Positions 10,537 to 18,828 of a stretch of 64,000 nucleotides of DNA are shown in pieces. Both the position numbers and the translations under genes were made by a program. The notes beneath the pieces were generated by a model. That model saw only the letters and a list, made by a program, of their open reading frames with translations, was not told where the DNA came from and searched no databases. How positions within the stretch are numbered: the stretch's first letter is position 1; every line of letters begins with the position of its first letter. The stretch spans positions 1 to 64,000 of the forward strand of contig JAGLEW010000050.1 of assembly GCA_023144875.1 (NCBI GenBank), given 5' to 3'. The DNA comes from Methylococcales bacterium (GTDB lineage Bacteria; Pseudomonadota; Gammaproteobacteria; Methylococcales; Methylomonadaceae).

Positions 10537-13500
10537 GTGATAGCTCGGTTTATACGCTACTTTTTTTTTATCGGTCTTATTATTATTGCGGTTATTGTGA
10601 CCGCGCTACGGATTTTTATTTTAACCATAGATCTTCATAAAAATAGTTTAGAGCGTGTTCTTTCTGGGTTTATTGATACCACCGTCACTATCAAAACCGT
10701 TTCAGCAAAAATGTATCGGTTTTCTCCTGAAATTATTCTACAAAATATTACCCTTTTTAATAGCACAAACCCGAAAGAAAATATTACCCTGAAAGAATTA
10801 CGTATTAGAATTAATTTGTTTGAGGTTTTATTGCACGATCAAATGATGCAATCGCTGCGTATTTCGTTGGTTGGGGCAAAACTTTCGGTTATTCGGCAAA
10901 CCGATGGACGATTTTCGTTAGTCGGTTTAAAAGCAGGCGGTGGTGAGGGGCAGCCTTTATGGTTATTACAAGGTCAAAACTATCAGCTGATTGACAGCGA
11001 AATTAGCTGGCTTAATAAAAAAAGACACGGTAAAACCTTAACCTTTAAAAACGTCAATGTGGTGATTAAAAATGATCAACGCCATAATCGACATCAAGCT
11101 TTTTTTTTAAGTCACCTGCCATCGGAATATGGTAAAAAATTACGCATAGCTATTGATATTAAAGGCGATGTTTTTCAGCCTAATAGCATACATGGTCAAG
11201 TCTTTGTTGAAGGTGAAGATATACAGTTTGCTAAATTACTGACAGGGCAATTACCTTTTGAGTTAAAACTGAGCCAAGGCAGTGGGACATTTAAAGCGTG
11301 GGGGCAGATTAAAAACTCTGAATTAAAAGGTTTAAGCGGTCATATTCACGCAAAAGATTTAAGTTTACGCCGACAAAATAATAAAAAATTACATTTTAAA
11401 TCACTTAAAGGACGGTTTAACTGGGCAACGAATGATCAAAACTGGGCATTAAAAGTGGCTGATTTATATACGCAGGTTGCTCAAAAAAAGTTAAAAAGAT
11501 CTGATTTTTTTTTGCATTATCAGCAAAACAAACGCTCTAAAAAACAAATAAGTGCTGAAATTAAGCAAGTTGATTTACAGTTATTTAGCCAGTTTTATCA
11601 ATTTTTTAAGCCCTTAGCCGCAGACAGTGGACACAATGATAAGGCAGTTTCCGTCACAGGGCTGTTAACAAATGGCCGTATTTTTGCCGATTTAACACAG
11701 CAACAGTATGCACTTAAGGCAGATTTTAAATACCTTGGGATAAAGGGGCTTGAGCAGATACCACAACTTTCCAATTTATCTGGCTCTATTCAAGGCACGG
11801 AGGCGCATGGTTATTTAACGATCAATAGTCAAAATATAGCGTTTAAAACTCAAAGCTTCTTTCGGGCACCGCTTGAAATTTCTCAATTAAAAGGGCGTTT
11901 TCAATGGCGTCAATCAGCGCATCAATGGTTTTTAACGACTGAAAAATTACGACTAAAAACCCCTTATTTTACAAGTACTCATACAATGAGACTGCAAATT
12001 TTTAAAAAAGAGAGACCGACCTCTATTGATTTGCAAACTCATTTTAGAAATATAAAATCGGTGCAAGCGCTGAAACGTTATTATCCTGCGGGTATTATGG
12101 ATAAAGAGGTACTAACTTGGCTTGATAATGCGTTTGTAACAGGTGAAGTAACCGCTGGACACTTGCAACTTTCAGGTAATTTAGCTGATTTTCCTTTTGA
12201 TAAAAAAGACGGTGTTTTTAGCGTGAATTTTCATGTAAAGGATCTTGAATTAGCCTATGATGAGTTTTGGCCAAATTTTAAATCCATTCAAGCTGAGGTG
12301 GCTTTTTCAAAAGATAAGGTAGAAATTGCGGTCAATCACGGGCAATCGGGTGATATAAAGGTTAAAAATGTACAAGTTAACATCACCTCTTTATCGGAAG
12401 CGGCTTTATTATCGCTCTCAGGTCAGGTGGAAAGTGAGGTGATGGCGGGGTTGAAATGGCTTAAAAGTACTCCGCTGAGCTTGCCTATCGATACGGTTTT
12501 AACCCAATTAACGGTTAACGGGCGTACAGAAGTTGATTTAAATTTAACGATTCCTTTAAGCAATGAAGGGCATGAAACGGTAAAAGGCAAAGTCAAACTA
12601 GATCAAGCCAGTCTTTATATTAAACCCCTTGATTTATCGGTTAGTGAGATTAAAGGGCAGGTTTTTTTTGATGAGAAAGGGTTTCATGGTCATAAATTAC
12701 AAGCGAAAGCCTTTGATTCGCCTATTACGGCTCAACTGAAAAAAAATTCAGCGGTTTTTAAAGTGGGTGTTAACGGAAAAATGGCCGTACAGCAATTGCG
12801 TACTTTGGTTGATTCTGCTTGGTTAGACTTAGCTTATGGGCAAACGACTTATCAACTTAACCTTCAAATTCCAGTTGATGAGCAAAAAGAGACACAGGTT
12901 GAAATTCAGTCCAATTTGCAAGGGATCACATTAAAATTGCCTATAGGGTTACAAAAAAAAATAGGCGAGAAAAAACCATTAACGATTGCATTTCCTATTA
13001 ATGATCAACCATTATTACCGATTCGGTTATCGTACAATAAAACCCTTAAAGCACGGGTGAAATTTGATAAACAACAGCAAAAACTGCATTCAGCCGCGAT
13101 AAGCTGGGGAACGGGGGCAGTAAATTTTTTAACTAAGCCAGAAATTTATGTGCAGATTAATCAGCCACGTTTATCACCGCTCGCATGGATGGGCTTAATG
13201 GATCATCAAAAACCAGACATCAAAGACCAGATTACCTCGTCTCTACCTTTACGAATTGATATTGAAACCCCACAATTATGTATAAAGGATAAAAATTTAG
13301 GCGCGGTTAGTTTACAGATTAATCAGCGCAATAATAATCTAAAAGGGTCTTTAAAAAGCACGATACTCAGTGGAAAATTTGAAGGCAATAAGGATGAATA
13401 TAACTTAAATTTAGAGTTTATGGATGTTTCTAAATTAACGGAGTTAACCTTCCCTGTTATAAAAAAAACAAAGGCTTCCTTAAAAAAATTACCGCTTATT

Positions 13501-14340
13501 CAGGTTTATAGTAAAAAATTAATTTGGCGTGAGGTTAACTTAGGGCGATTAAATATTAGCAGTCAGCGTGAAGGTCATGATGTGTATTTTGATACTATTA
13601 GTTTGTCGGGTAATGACTATACCTTATTTGCTGCAGGTCATTGGCGTAACACTCTATTAGGTTCACAAACACAATTAGAAGGGCGTTTTAGCGCACAAAC
13701 TTTTGGAAAATTATTAAATAAATTGCAGGTAACCAAGGATTTAAAAGAAACTAAGGCACTTATTAACTTAGATTTAAACTGGCAAAAACCACCGTATGAC
13801 TTTTCTTTTAGCGAACTTAATGGCAAAGTGGAGGTTTTATTGGAACAAGGACGTATTTCCAGTATTGAACCAGGGGTTGGGCGAATGCTGGGTGTATTGG
13901 CGATGGAACAATGGATTAAACGTTTACAACTGGATTTTAGAGATATTTATGAGAAAGGTTTACGCTTTAATCACATAAAAGGTGATTATTATTTACAGGC
14001 AGGGCTTGCCCATACGGACGGGTTAATCATTGATGCCATTCCTGCTAAAATAATTCTTAAAGGCGATATTAATCTTGGAAAACAATGGCTTGATAAAAGT
14101 ATTTCAATCATCCCTAAAAGTTCTGAGGCATTGCCAATTGCAGGAAAAATTATGGGCGTAATTGCGACGACCATTGCCCAAACGGTTACGGGCGAATATG
14201 AAGAAGGCTTTTATCTTAGAACAAAATACCAAGTACAAGGCTCGTGGACGGATTTAAAAATGACATCATTACGACATCAAGATGGTTTTTTACATCAAGT
14301 ATGGCGTGGGTTGACCGATTTTTCATGGGTCGTAAATTAA
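10537..14340 (+). CDS. yhdP: YhdP, AsmA-like intermembrane lipid-transport protein
   Basis: Giant 1267-residue protein with one N-terminal transmembrane segment (about residues 5-30) followed by an extended beta-rich periplasmic region. It belongs to the TIGR02099/YhdP family. In E. coli, YhdP, TamB and YdbH are redundant bridges carrying phospholipid to the outer membrane. The start is a GTG at 10537 with a GGAA ribosome site about 8 bases upstream; no in-frame ATG is available near the membrane segment. The C-terminal AsmA-like part, with EQGRISSIEPGVGRMLG, is well conserved. The position after rng matches E. coli and Pseudomonas. Confidence 0.93.
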   Translation: MIARFIRYFFFIGLIIIAVIVTALRIFILTIDLHKNSLERVLSGFIDTTVTIKTVSAKMYRFSPEIILQNITLFNSTNPKENITLKELRIRINLFEVLLHDQMMQSLRISLVGAKLSVIRQTDGRFSLVGLKAGGGEGQPLWLLQGQNYQLIDSEISWLNKKRHGKTLTFKNVNVVIKNDQRHNRHQAFFLSHLPSEYGKKLRIAIDIKGDVFQPNSIHGQVFVEGEDIQFAKLLTGQLPFELKLSQGSGTFKAWGQIKNSELKGLSGHIHAKDLSLRRQNNKKLHFKSLKGRFNWATNDQNWALKVADLYTQVAQKKLKRSDFFLHYQQNKRSKKQISAEIKQVDLQLFSQFYQFFKPLAADSGHNDKAVSVTGLLTNGRIFADLTQQQYALKADFKYLGIKGLEQIPQLSNLSGSIQGTEAHGYLTINSQNIAFKTQSFFRAPLEISQLKGRFQWRQSAHQWFLTTEKLRLKTPYFTSTHTMRLQIFKKERPTSIDLQTHFRNIKSVQALKRYYPAGIMDKEVLTWLDNAFVTGEVTAGHLQLSGNLADFPFDKKDGVFSVNFHVKDLELAYDEFWPNFKSIQAEVAFSKDKVEIAVNHGQSGDIKVKNVQVNITSLSEAALLSLSGQVESEVMAGLKWLKSTPLSLPIDTVLTQLTVNGRTEVDLNLTIPLSNEGHETVKGKVKLDQASLYIKPLDLSVSEIKGQVFFDEKGFHGHKLQAKAFDSPITAQLKKNSAVFKVGVNGKMAVQQLRTLVDSAWLDLAYGQTTYQLNLQIPVDEQKETQVEIQSNLQGITLKLPIGLQKKIGEKKPLTIAFPINDQPLLPIRLSYNKTLKARVKFDKQQQKLHSAAISWGTGAVNFLTKPEIYVQINQPRLSPLAWMGLMDHQKPDIKDQITSSLPLRIDIETPQLCIKDKNLGAVSLQINQRNNNLKGSLKSTILSGKFEGNKDEYNLNLEFMDVSKLTELTFPVIKKTKASLKKLPLIQVYSKKLIWREVNLGRLNISSQREGHDVYFDTISLSGNDYTLFAAGHWRNTLLGSQTQLEGRFSAQTFGKLLNKLQVTKDLKETKALINLDLNWQKPPYDFSFSELNGKVEVLLEQGRISSIEPGVGRMLGVLAMEQWIKRLQLDFRDIYEKGLRFNHIKGDYYLQAGLAHTDGLIIDAIPAKIILKGDINLGKQWLDKSISIIPKSSEALPIAGKIMGVIATTIAQTVTGEYEEGFYLRTKYQVQGSWTDLKMTSLRHQDGFLHQVWRGLTDFSWVVN

Positions 14341-14347
14341 TGATTAA

Positions 14348-15193
14348 ATGGAACATAAAATGACGTTATGCGCCGCCATTCAGATGGCCTCTAGCCCTAA
14401 TGTGGGTACGAATCTTTTAGACGCGGAAAAATTGATTGCAAAAGCCTGTCAAGGTGGTGCGAAATTGGTGGCTTTACCTGAAAATTTTGCCATCATGGGA
14501 ATGAATGAATTTGATAAACTTGCGCATAAAGAAACCGAGGGGTCAGGGGTTATTCAAAATTTTTTAGCCAACTGTGCAAGAAAATATAAAGTGTGGGTGA
14601 TTGGCGGCACCATTCCTTTATTAGCGATGGATAAAACTAAAATAAGAGCGGCTTGTTTGGTTTTTAATGACAACGGTGAGCAGGTCGCACGTTATGATAA
14701 AGCGCATTTATTTGATGTGTGTGTGCCTGAGACAGGGGAAAAATATTTTGAATCCAATTCGATTGAAGCAGGACATCATCCGCTGGTTATTGACAGCCCC
14801 TTTGGAAAAATAGGGCTAGGTATTTGTTATGATCTTCGGTTTCCTGAATTTTTTCGTTATTTAGTGGAACAAGGTGCCGAAATTTTTATTACCCCCGCTG
14901 CTTTTACCGCTAAAACAGGTGAGGCACACTGGAGTGTTTTATTACGCGCCCGAGCGATTGAAAACTTATGCTATGTCATTGCTCCCAATCAAGGCGGTGT
15001 TCATGCAAATGGTCGTCAAACTTATGGACACAGCATGATAGTGGATCCTTGGGGGAAAATATTAGACTGTCATGACGTGGGTTCTGGTATGGCTTGTGCT
15101 GACATTGATTTGACACAACTTCATAAAACCCGAGCAAATTTTCCTGTTTTAAACCACAAACGATCCATTGCTAAAAAAATCACAATGTTATGA
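14348..15193 (+). CDS. carbon-nitrogen hydrolase (nitrilase superfamily, Nit1/YbeM-like)
   Basis: Nitrilase-superfamily amidase with the Glu-Lys-Cys triad: Glu in LPENFAIMG, Lys in RYDKAHLFD and Cys in GICYDLRFPE. The later GRQTYGHSMIVDPWG is typical of the deaminated-glutathione amidase (Nit1/YbeM) branch, though an omega-amidase cannot be excluded. At 281 residues it is full length. The ATG at 14348 lies 7 bases after yhdP; an alternative ATG at 14360 would drop four residues. It overlaps the next lipoprotein gene by 4 bases. A nitrilase between yhdP and tldD occurs in Pseudomonas, but no tldD follows here. Confidence 0.9.
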   Translation: MEHKMTLCAAIQMASSPNVGTNLLDAEKLIAKACQGGAKLVALPENFAIMGMNEFDKLAHKETEGSGVIQNFLANCARKYKVWVIGGTIPLLAMDKTKIRAACLVFNDNGEQVARYDKAHLFDVCVPETGEKYFESNSIEAGHHPLVIDSPFGKIGLGICYDLRFPEFFRYLVEQGAEIFITPAAFTAKTGEAHWSVLLRARAIENLCYVIAPNQGGVHANGRQTYGHSMIVDPWGKILDCHDVGSGMACADIDLTQLHKTRANFPVLNHKRSIAKKITML

Positions 15194-15786
15194 AGGGGCA
15201 TGGTTTTTTAGTAAAAATAATAGCAATCATAAGTTGTTTTTTATGGATAAATGGGTGTAACTCGCCGTCAAAATATCAAGATAACCATCAATTAGAACAA
15301 CCACCAACCTTAGCGATTATGGAACGTGCGGGTGAAGGCCCTCCGCTGACTGAAAAAAAACCTAAAATAGGGTTAAAAAATACCGTCAATTTATTGGATG
15401 CTAATCATTTAACATTGCAACAACCGTTTGATAAAGCATGGAACACATTAGCGACCGCGTTAGCCTTAAATAAGATAAAAATTAGCGATCGTAACCGAGA
15501 AACGGGTGAATATTTTGTGGAATACGATCCTGATGATGCTCATGATGAATCGGATAATTTTAGTTTTTTTTCATTTAAAGACGATTATGAACAAGCCATT
15601 TATAAACTGACACTCAAACAAGAATCGAACCTCATTGTGATTCGTGCTGAAAAGACCGCTCAAAAGAGCATAGATTTATTAGATGATGGGGATGATATTA
15701 GCTTTGAAGATAAAAATAAGGATGGTAAAGACAAGCTTATACGTCAACTTTATTCCACTTTAAAAAATGATTTACCGTTAGAATAA
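15190..15786 (+). CDS. BamC/NlpB-like outer-membrane lipoprotein
   Basis: Predicted lipoprotein of 198 residues. A signal peptide ends in the lipobox INGC, with Cys23 as the lipidation site. The middle region (about 70-120, LQQPFDKAWNTLATAL then KISDRNRETGEYFVEY) resembles the BamC/NlpB helix-grip fold of the BAM complex. It is much shorter than E. coli BamC (about 344 residues) and seems to hold a single such domain plus an acidic tail. The ATGA overlap with the nitrilase indicates co-translation. bamC normally follows dapA, so this is either a relocated reduced BamC or a relative with another role. Confidence 0.6.
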   Translation: MKGHGFLVKIIAIISCFLWINGCNSPSKYQDNHQLEQPPTLAIMERAGEGPPLTEKKPKIGLKNTVNLLDANHLTLQQPFDKAWNTLATALALNKIKISDRNRETGEYFVEYDPDDAHDESDNFSFFSFKDDYEQAIYKLTLKQESNLIVIRAEKTAQKSIDLLDDGDDISFEDKNKDGKDKLIRQLYSTLKNDLPLE

Positions 15787-15839
15787 ATCCTCTGCCCTTA
15801 AAGTATCACTTAGCAAATTTAAAAGAACCGAGAACAATT

Positions 15840-16145
15840 ATGCAAACGATCCAGTTAGTGTTAAATGATTCCAAACTAGAGCAACAAATTTTATCTTTGG
15901 CCGCTAAGGAAAAGATCGGTTTAGAAGACTTCGCGCTGAAAGCTTTACAGTTTTATATTGAAGAAAATGAAAGCGCCGTTGCTATAAAAATTCCAAATCT
16001 AAATCCCTTTCAGCATTCCAGAGCGCCGACTGGAAAAATTAAAGAACCACGCCAAACCTCTCAAGGGTTAGTTTTTGATGATATTGGCAGTACGATGGAT
16101 TTTGCAAAAAATTTAAGAAAAAAAGGCTGGCAACGTAATGGATAA
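15840..16145 (+). CDS. putative antitoxin of a PIN-type toxin-antitoxin pair
   Basis: Small 101-residue protein directly before a PIN-domain ribonuclease gene and overlapping it by 8 bases (16138-16145), as in VapBC-type modules. The N-terminal half (about 1-45) has a beta strand followed by helices, as in ribbon-helix-helix antitoxins. The C-terminal part is basic and aromatic-rich and could wrap the toxin. I do not recognise a named antitoxin family. The assignment rests mainly on the arrangement. Confidence 0.65.
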   Translation: MQTIQLVLNDSKLEQQILSLAAKEKIGLEDFALKALQFYIEENESAVAIKIPNLNPFQHSRAPTGKIKEPRQTSQGLVFDDIGSTMDFAKNLRKKGWQRNG

Positions 16146-16518
16146 GTTTATTTTTTGTGATACCTGTGTGTTGATTGATTTTGTGAATGGACGCAGTCAT
16201 CAGATTTTAGATTTACACACTAAAAACATTCAAATCTTTATTAATCCCGTGGTAGAGTTGGAATTATTACAAGGGGCGCGTAATAAAGTAGAAATGCATC
16301 AGTTAGAAAAAGCCTTAGGAATGTTTCATTTATTAGAACTACCCGACTCGGTGCTTCAATTAGCGCGCCAATTAATCAAAGTATATGCTTTTTCACATCG
16401 TTTACGGCTTACCAATGCCCTTATTGCCGCCAGCGTATTAGCTTATGATTTAGAACTATTTACCTATAACATCAAGGATTTTCGTTTTATTACCGAGTTA
16501 AAATTTTATGAAGCGTAA
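16138..16518 (+). CDS. PIN-domain ribonuclease toxin (VapC-like)
   Basis: A 126-residue PIN-domain protein of the kind that cleaves tRNA or rRNA in VapBC modules. The first acidic residue is Asp8 in FCDTCVLID. The second is Glu40 or Glu42 in VVELELLQGAR, and the fourth is Asp114 in NIKDF. The third, normally Asp in a DALIAA motif, is Asn93 here (LTNALIAAS). That change may weaken metal binding and activity. The gene overlaps its antitoxin by 8 bases. No transposon or prophage genes flank the pair. Confidence 0.85.
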   Translation: MDKFIFCDTCVLIDFVNGRSHQILDLHTKNIQIFINPVVELELLQGARNKVEMHQLEKALGMFHLLELPDSVLQLARQLIKVYAFSHRLRLTNALIAASVLAYDLELFTYNIKDFRFITELKFYEA

Positions 16519-16604
16519 TTATCATTCCTGAATTCAAGTAATAACGATTTACTGTTCACGAGAGTGTTATTATCTTAACTCCGATGGGTGTAGGGGAGTT
16601 TATT

Positions 16605-17015
16605 ATGAAAATAAGGCGTAAACAGATATTTTTTTTTATAAAAATATTATTGGGTTTGACAGGGTTTGTGTTTTTAAATACAGCAAATTCATTAGAATGT
16701 AATCCTGATGGCTCTCAGCAAGAGATGAATCAATGCGCATTGGATAATTTTGAACAGGCTGATTTGGAACTTAATCAGGTGTATCAACAGTTATTGGAAA
16801 ATAGTAATTCGTCTTTTGTTAAAAATTTGCGCATTGCTCAACGAGCGTGGATTGTGTTTCGTAATTCTGAGTTAGAGGCAATGTTTGCTTGTAATGATGA
16901 AAATAAACGCATTTGCTGGGGAACCATGTACGGGCTTCAATATCCTGCGGCAAAAGAAGCGTTAACTCGTAATCGTATTCAACAATTACGTCAGCATTTA
17001 GACCAGATGGAATAA
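16605..17015 (+). CDS. LprI/DUF1311-family exported protein
   Basis: Exported protein of 136 residues with a lysozyme-inhibitor LprI-like (DUF1311) domain, roughly residues 30-130. Family features are a helical repeat with RIAQRAWIVFRNSE and paired cysteines (ECN, QCA, FACND, ICW). Some relatives inhibit lysozyme; most have no proven role. The ATG at 16605 is chosen because AGGGGAG lies 6 bases upstream and a signal peptide begins there (MKIRRKQIFFF). An in-frame ATG at 16584 has no such site. Confidence 0.75.
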   Translation: MKIRRKQIFFFIKILLGLTGFVFLNTANSLECNPDGSQQEMNQCALDNFEQADLELNQVYQQLLENSNSSFVKNLRIAQRAWIVFRNSELEAMFACNDENKRICWGTMYGLQYPAAKEALTRNRIQQLRQHLDQME

Positions 17016-17020
17016 CAAAT

Positions 17021-18208
17021 TTAACCTGGTTTAAAGTCTAATAGGCACAGGGCTTTGGCGGCATGTATGCGTCCGTTGAGTAGCATGTCGGTTAATTGTT
17101 TCATGCGTGACATGTAAAGGTCGGTATGTTCGCCAAACGCTTGCGGTAGATATTCTTTTTCTAAGGGGGAAAGATTACCATCAAAGACGGCAGAAATGGA
17201 AAGTAGATCAAGAATAAAATAACGTTCATGTGTTTCAACTTGGTCTAAAATGGTTAAAAAATCCTCCCAATGATCGTAATTATCTTGTTTTTTTATTTTA
17301 AAAGAATCACATAATTTGACCATTAAAATTAACATGTTTGGGTGATAGTTTTGCGAAAGTACCATTGTGGTCGCAATGGCTCGAATTGAGGCTTCACGCG
17401 CTATTGGAGAAAGTTTCTCAATTAATGACGGGTCTAATACACTGTCGGCGATATGATGAGCAAGCCGATGCCCAAATAAACGTAATCGAGCTTCTTTTGA
17501 AACTTTGTACATGACAAAAGCGTCCCATAATCCTGTAATAGGAATGGCGATCCATGAAAAACCTAAGCGACTACCGCCTTTTCCAAAAACCCGTACCAGT
17601 AAAAACTTGACCACTAACCCGCTTAAAATAACTTTAGCTTTATAAAGCAGACTAATTAGTAATAATTTGGTTTTTGGCGCATGTTTTAAGGGGTCTATGC
17701 CTAAATAATTCACCACAGGGTCAGGAATCTCTAAGGCAGCACGGGCTAAAATATTGGCAAAATTATCATTTTTTAAGAGTTTGTTGGGATCGTTTATGGT
17801 CGGCTGATGCCCTGTGAGGCAAACTAAGGCGTGTAGGGATTTGAGGCTTAACCAAAATAAGACCGACATTTCGATGATGAGCATACTCAAAACGATGAGT
17901 CCATAATAAAAATAGTACCAGCCTGTTTCAATATTTTGTGCGTATCTCCATTCAAACCAGACTGAAATAACGGTGGTTAATGCGCCTATGGCAAAAGCAA
18001 TAACGGCCGCAAAATGGGTAATGTTGTTGGAAAGCGCGCATAAAATATCATCAGGCGGTAAGTCATCAATAGGAATTTCTTTTAAATGAGAAAGCTTGGT
18101 CTTTTTAGTCAGGTATTGATAATAGCGAACGCCTAATTTTTCTAAAAAGCCGGCTTCTTGTTGACGAATAGGTTGATTTTTATTCGGAATATCGGAATTT
18201 TCTGACAT
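17021..18208 (-). CDS. multi-pass membrane protein of unknown function
   Basis: Protein of 395 residues that I do not recognise with confidence. Two strong transmembrane segments lie at about 65-87 and 100-125. Further hydrophobic stretches occur at about 180-205 and 215-235, followed by a helical cytoplasmic-looking region (240-395) with IKKQDNYDHWEDFLTIL and LSPLEKEYLPQAF. Its start codon is only 21 bases from a short ORF on the other strand, and no Shine-Dalgarno is visible. Its 3' end lies 5 bases from the convergent LprI-like gene. The divergent J-domain gene may indicate a shared membrane-associated role. Confidence 0.7.
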   Translation of the reverse strand: MSENSDIPNKNQPIRQQEAGFLEKLGVRYYQYLTKKTKLSHLKEIPIDDLPPDDILCALSNNITHFAAVIAFAIGALTTVISVWFEWRYAQNIETGWYYFYYGLIVLSMLIIEMSVLFWLSLKSLHALVCLTGHQPTINDPNKLLKNDNFANILARAALEIPDPVVNYLGIDPLKHAPKTKLLLISLLYKAKVILSGLVVKFLLVRVFGKGGSRLGFSWIAIPITGLWDAFVMYKVSKEARLRLFGHRLAHHIADSVLDPSLIEKLSPIAREASIRAIATTMVLSQNYHPNMLILMVKLCDSFKIKKQDNYDHWEDFLTILDQVETHERYFILDLLSISAVFDGNLSPLEKEYLPQAFGEHTDLYMSRMKQLTDMLLNGRIHAAKALCLLDFKPG

Positions 18209-18229
18209 AATTAAATTTTAGGAAAGGAA

Positions 18230-18280
18230 ATGAAAATGACTGAACAACCTCAGAAAACCGTCAAAGGTGTGCACTCTTGA
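18230..18280 (+). CDS. candidate 16-residue leader peptide ORF coupled to the J-domain gene
   Basis: A short ORF encoding [16 protein letters not shown] has one of the best ribosome sites in the neighbourhood (AGGAAAGG, 5 bases before the ATG). Its TGA stop (18278-18280) overlaps the TTG start (18277-18279) of the membrane J-domain gene, the geometry of translational coupling. No protein family is recognisable. It may act only as a translation enhancer or regulator for the downstream gene. Ribosome profiling is the decisive test. Confidence 0.4.
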   Translation: MKMTEQPQKTVKGVHS

Positions 18281-18780
18281 TTCGGTTTTTTTTAATTATA
18301 CTGGTGATTTTAATTTCATGGTTTTTATTGAAGCGATTTTTAATGCTTTCCCCCACAGTGATGGCGAAATATACCCATAAAATAACACTATGGGGGCTTT
18401 TAGGCTTTTTATTATTATTGTTAGTGACAGGAAAGTTAAATGGTCTTTTTGCGTTATTGGGTTTATTAATCGCGGCAATGGTAAAATTATTACCAACGTT
18501 CATGCGTCTGTTACCTTATTTTTTTGGGGCGCGGTCTTTTTTTAACTTTAAATCGTCGGCTGATAAACATTCACCACATCAACAAGATAGCGCTTCTTCA
18601 ACCCATAAAATGACACCTAAAGACGCTTATGAAGTCTTGGGCTTAAAAGAGAATGCGAGTGAAAAAGAAATTATTTTAGCGCATCGAAAATTAATGCAAA
18701 AAGTACATCCTGATCGCGGTGGGTCTACCTATCTTGCCACTGAAATTAATTGTGCTAAAGACACACTTTTAAAAAAATAA
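18277..18780 (+). CDS. membrane-anchored J-domain co-chaperone
   Basis: Protein of 167 residues with two or three N-terminal hydrophobic segments (about 2-20, 38-52 and 57-80), a linker, and a C-terminal J domain from about residue 113. The J domain contains the HPD motif (144-146), needed to stimulate DnaK ATPase. The layout resembles TIM14/Pam18-like or DjlA-like membrane J proteins. The frame has a stop at 18241 and no ATG or GTG before the membrane region, so the TTG at 18277 is the best start. It is preceded by AAAGGTG and overlapped by the short upstream ORF. Confidence 0.82.
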   Translation: MIRFFLIILVILISWFLLKRFLMLSPTVMAKYTHKITLWGLLGFLLLLLVTGKLNGLFALLGLLIAAMVKLLPTFMRLLPYFFGARSFFNFKSSADKHSPHQQDSASSTHKMTPKDAYEVLGLKENASEKEIILAHRKLMQKVHPDRGGSTYLATEINCAKDTLLKK

Positions 18781-18828
18781 CTAAACTTTTTCTATTGTCT
18801 CGCTTATCTTTATTCCTCTAAAAACATC

